DNA of 7,026 bases, taken from positions 1-7,026 of the forward strand of contig SPCK01000108.1 in assembly GCA_004525355.1 (NCBI GenBank), written 5' to 3'. This DNA comes from Spirochaetales bacterium. GTDB taxonomy: Bacteria > Spirochaetota > Spirochaetia > Treponematales > UBA12059. Below the pieces are notes generated by a model that saw only the letters and a list, made by a program, of their open reading frames with translations, searched no databases and was not told the DNA's origin. The position numbers and the translations under genes were made by a program. Positions 5,084 to 7,026 of this stretch are shown here, piece after piece (the stretch's first letter is position 1; every line of letters starts with the position of its first letter).

Positions 5084-5467
5084 ATGAATATTGACAAGAA
5101 CGCCCACTACAACGCTTCCCACGAATGGGCCCGCAAGGACGGAACCGAAATCGTCACCGGTATATCCGATCACGCCCAACATTCCCTTGGCGACATTGTC
5201 TTCGTGGAATTGCCCGAAGTAGGCAAGGTTTTAAAGAAGGGTGAAACCTTTGGTGTCGTGGAGTCGGTCAAGGCCGCCAGCGACCTGTACATGCCGATGG
5301 GCGGCACCGTAACCGCCGTGAACGAGGCGCTTTCCGGCGATCCGGCGCTGGTAAACCGCGAGCCGTTTTCCGGCGGATGGATGATCAAATACACGGCCTC
5401 CAGTCCCGCTGAATGGGACGGGTTGCTGTCTCCCGAATCATACCAGGCGGAAGCAGCCAAGGAGTAA
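5084..5467 (+). CDS. gcvH: Glycine cleavage system H protein (lipoyl carrier)
   Basis: GcvH carries the methylamine group on a lipoyl arm between the P protein and GcvT. The 127-residue product has the standard length. The lipoylation site is in GVVESVKAASDLYMP, with the acceptor lysine at position 63. SHEWARKDG (12-20), GISDHAQHSLGDIVFVELPEVG (26-47) and NREPFSGGWMIKY (91-103) are typical of the family. AAGGAGGA at 5072-5079 precedes the ATG by four bases. The TAA stop is three bases before the gcvPA start, so the two are probably translated together. Lipoylation would need LipB/LipA or LplA encoded elsewhere. Confidence 0.97.
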   Translation: MNIDKNAHYNASHEWARKDGTEIVTGISDHAQHSLGDIVFVELPEVGKVLKKGETFGVVESVKAASDLYMPMGGTVTAVNEALSGDPALVNREPFSGGWMIKYTASSPAEWDGLLSPESYQAEAAKE

Positions 5468-5470
5468 GCC

Positions 5471-6796
5471 GTGCCCTTCATAGCGAACAGCGATGCGGAT
5501 CGAGAGGCTATGCTTGCCGCCATCGGCGTCAAATCGGTGGAAGAGCTTTTCGAGGACATACCCTCGGCCAAGCGCTTCCCGGAGCTCGGCTTGCCACAGG
5601 GCCTATCGGAGCTCGAGGTTCTCAGGGAAATAGAAAGCCTTGCCGCAAAGAACGTGTCGGCCAATACCTGCGCCTGGTTTCTCGGAGCGGGTGCCTATAA
5701 TCACTTCATACCCTCGGTCGTCCCGGCGCTCGCCATGCGGGGCGAATTCCTCAGCGCCTATACTCCCTACCAGCCCGAGGTATCGCAGGGAACGCTCCAG
5801 GCGATCTTTGAATACCAGTCGATGGCCGCAAAGCTCTTCGGCATGGATACGGTGAACGCGTCCCACTACGATGGCGCCACCGCACTGGCCGAAGCTGTCC
5901 TGATGGCCCACGCAAGCGCCAGCTCCCGCACCAGGATCATGATTCCCGCGGCCCTGCATCCGGAGTACAAGGACGTTCTCAGGCTCTACCTGTCCGCATA
6001 CTCGGTGGAAATCGAGGAGTACCGCGGCGATCCCATGTCGGCGGCAACCGGCCTCGACGCCGGGACTTGCTGCCTTGTCGCTTCGTATCCTGATTTTGAA
6101 GGCAGGGTCCACGATCTCGCTGGCGTTGCCGACGCGGTACATGCGGCCGGAGCCCTGTTCATCGTCCATGCCGACCCGGTCATGCTGGGTCTTTTCAAGA
6201 GCCCGGGCGAAATGGGCGCGGACTTGGTAACCGCCGAAGGTCAGTCGCTGGGCAACGCAATGAGCTACGGCGGACCCTTCCTGGGTATGATGGGCGCGAC
6301 GCAGAAGCTGGTACGCAAGATGCCCGGCCGCATCGTCGGGCAGGCTTTTGACCATGAAGGGCGCAGGGGTTTCGTCCTGACGCTCTCGGCCCGTGAGCAA
6401 CATATCCGTCGCGAGAAGGCGGTATCCAACATCTGCTCCAACCAGGGGCTGGTCATGCTTATGACCACCATCCATCTGGAAGCGCTGGGCAAGCAGGGAC
6501 TCAAGGCCGTCGCCCAATTGTGCTGGAACAAGTCGCATTACGCGGCTGGCCTCATCGGCAAGATCCCCGGTTTCTCCGTAGGGACCGACACGTTCTTCAA
6601 GGAATTTGTGGTCAAGACTCCCCGGCCCGCGGCGGAAATTTCCAGGAAACTCATCGGGCGAGGCGTCGTACCCGGATTGCCTCTGTCACGCTATTACCCT
6701 GAACGTACCCATGAACTGCTGATATGCGTAACCGAGATGAATACCAAGACCCAGATCGACCTGCTGGCATCCTCGCTGGCGGAGGTAACACGATGA
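5471..6796 (+). CDS. gcvPA: Glycine dehydrogenase (decarboxylating) subunit 1
   Basis: This is the N-terminal half of the split P protein. With GcvPB it forms the PLP enzyme that decarboxylates glycine and loads methylamine on lipoyl-GcvH. The 441-residue length matches GcvPA. Signature segments include the N-terminus [32 protein letters not shown] (70-82), [14 protein letters not shown] (97-110), [10 protein letters not shown] (129-138), the MSYGGPFLG loop (264-272) and [20 protein letters not shown] (305-324). The PLP-binding lysine is expected in GcvPB, not here. The start is GTG at 5471, six bases after AAGGAG (5459-5464), which itself lies across the last codons of gcvH. The TGA stop overlaps the gcvPB start. 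Confidence 0.96.
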   Translation: MPFIANSDADREAMLAAIGVKSVEELFEDIPSAKRFPELGLPQGLSELEVLREIESLAAKNVSANTCAWFLGAGAYNHFIPSVVPALAMRGEFLSAYTPYQPEVSQGTLQAIFEYQSMAAKLFGMDTVNASHYDGATALAEAVLMAHASASSRTRIMIPAALHPEYKDVLRLYLSAYSVEIEEYRGDPMSAATGLDAGTCCLVASYPDFEGRVHDLAGVADAVHAAGALFIVHADPVMLGLFKSPGEMGADLVTAEGQSLGNAMSYGGPFLGMMGATQKLVRKMPGRIVGQAFDHEGRRGFVLTLSAREQHIRREKAVSNICSNQGLVMLMTTIHLEALGKQGLKAVAQLCWNKSHYAAGLIGKIPGFSVGTDTFFKEFVVKTPRPAAEISRKLIGRGVVPGLPLSRYYPERTHELLICVTEMNTKTQIDLLASSLAEVTR

Positions 6797-7026
6797 ATCT
6801 GACACCCGAACTCCTTGCCTACGAGATTTCCCGCCCCGGGCGGGTAGGGGTGGTCCTGCCCCGCTGCGACGTCCCGGAGGTCCCTGTTCCCCAGGGATTC
6901 CTGCGGACGGAGCTCGACCTGCCAGAAATGGACGAGCTCACCGTCGTACGGCATTTCACTCGTTTGTCGCAGAAGAATTTCTCCATAGATACCCAGTATT
7001 ATCCGCTGGGTTCCTGCACGATGAAG
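6793..7026 (+). CDS. gcvPB: Glycine dehydrogenase (decarboxylating) subunit 2, N-terminal fragment
   Basis: The first 78 codons are in the window and the frame remains open at the right edge. [26 protein letters not shown] (53-78) is the family hallmark, with YPLGSCTMK near residue 75 as usual for GcvPB, which is normally about 480 residues. The PLP lysine lies further on. The ATG at 6793 overlaps the gcvPA TGA in an ATGA arrangement, with GGAGGT at 6781-6786 six bases upstream. The two subunits are therefore translationally coupled, as expected for a one-to-one complex. A C-rich segment near 20-33 is ordinary coding sequence. Confidence 0.95.
   Translation, partial: MNLTPELLAYEISRPGRVGVVLPRCDVPEVPVPQGFLRTELDLPEMDELTVVRHFTRLSQKNFSIDTQYYPLGSCTMK

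Overview
The window is 7 kb of dense bacterial DNA from a GC-rich genome. It holds one divergent, truncated gene on the minus strand and a run of seven co-directional plus-strand genes, the last cut by the window edge. A spirochaete host (Treponema/Spirochaeta-type) is my best inference. It rests on the overall character of the PilZ protein, the membrane-anchored GerMN-domain protein, and a glycine cleavage operon with a split P protein. None of this was checked by a search.

Left part (1-2357). The first 153 bases encode, on the minus strand, the N-terminus of a PfkB-family (adenosine-kinase-like) carbohydrate kinase. It is divergent from a 288-aa PilZ-domain protein, a likely c-di-GMP receptor. 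The 93-bp gap carries what look like two opposed promoters sharing one -10 sequence. Next comes a 374-aa cytoplasmic tetratricopeptide-repeat protein. Its start is reassigned here to 1233, where there is a good ribosome binding site.

Middle part (2358-3672). A GerMN-domain protein (267 aa: basic N-terminus, one membrane helix, Pro/Thr-rich linker, C-terminal GerMN domain) is followed one base later by an ArfB-type ribosome-rescue peptidyl-tRNA hydrolase with an intact GGQ motif. The PilZ and GerMN genes share an unusual layout: CATTGACC, a 17-bp spacer, a TANTAT -10 box, then an ATG 9-11 bases later with no Shine-Dalgarno. Both would be nearly leaderless transcripts.

Right part (3673-7026). 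A 255-bp, partly AT-rich intergenic region with a candidate promoter and a structured leader precedes the glycine cleavage operon gcvT-gcvH-gcvPA-gcvPB. GcvT most likely begins at a TTG at 3928 behind a strong Shine-Dalgarno, not at the far-upstream ATG that is in frame. GcvPA/GcvPB decarboxylate glycine and load the methylamine group on lipoyl-GcvH; GcvT releases ammonia and passes the one-carbon unit to tetrahydrofolate. The dihydrolipoamide dehydrogenase needed to reoxidise GcvH is not in view. The gcvT leader has features reminiscent of a glycine riboswitch, but the match is degenerate and is offered as a hypothesis.

No mobile elements, CRISPR arrays, rRNA or tRNA genes were seen, and no gene-free stretch exceeds 300 bases. 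I found no convincing novel multi-gene system; the points worth a second look are mainly regulatory.
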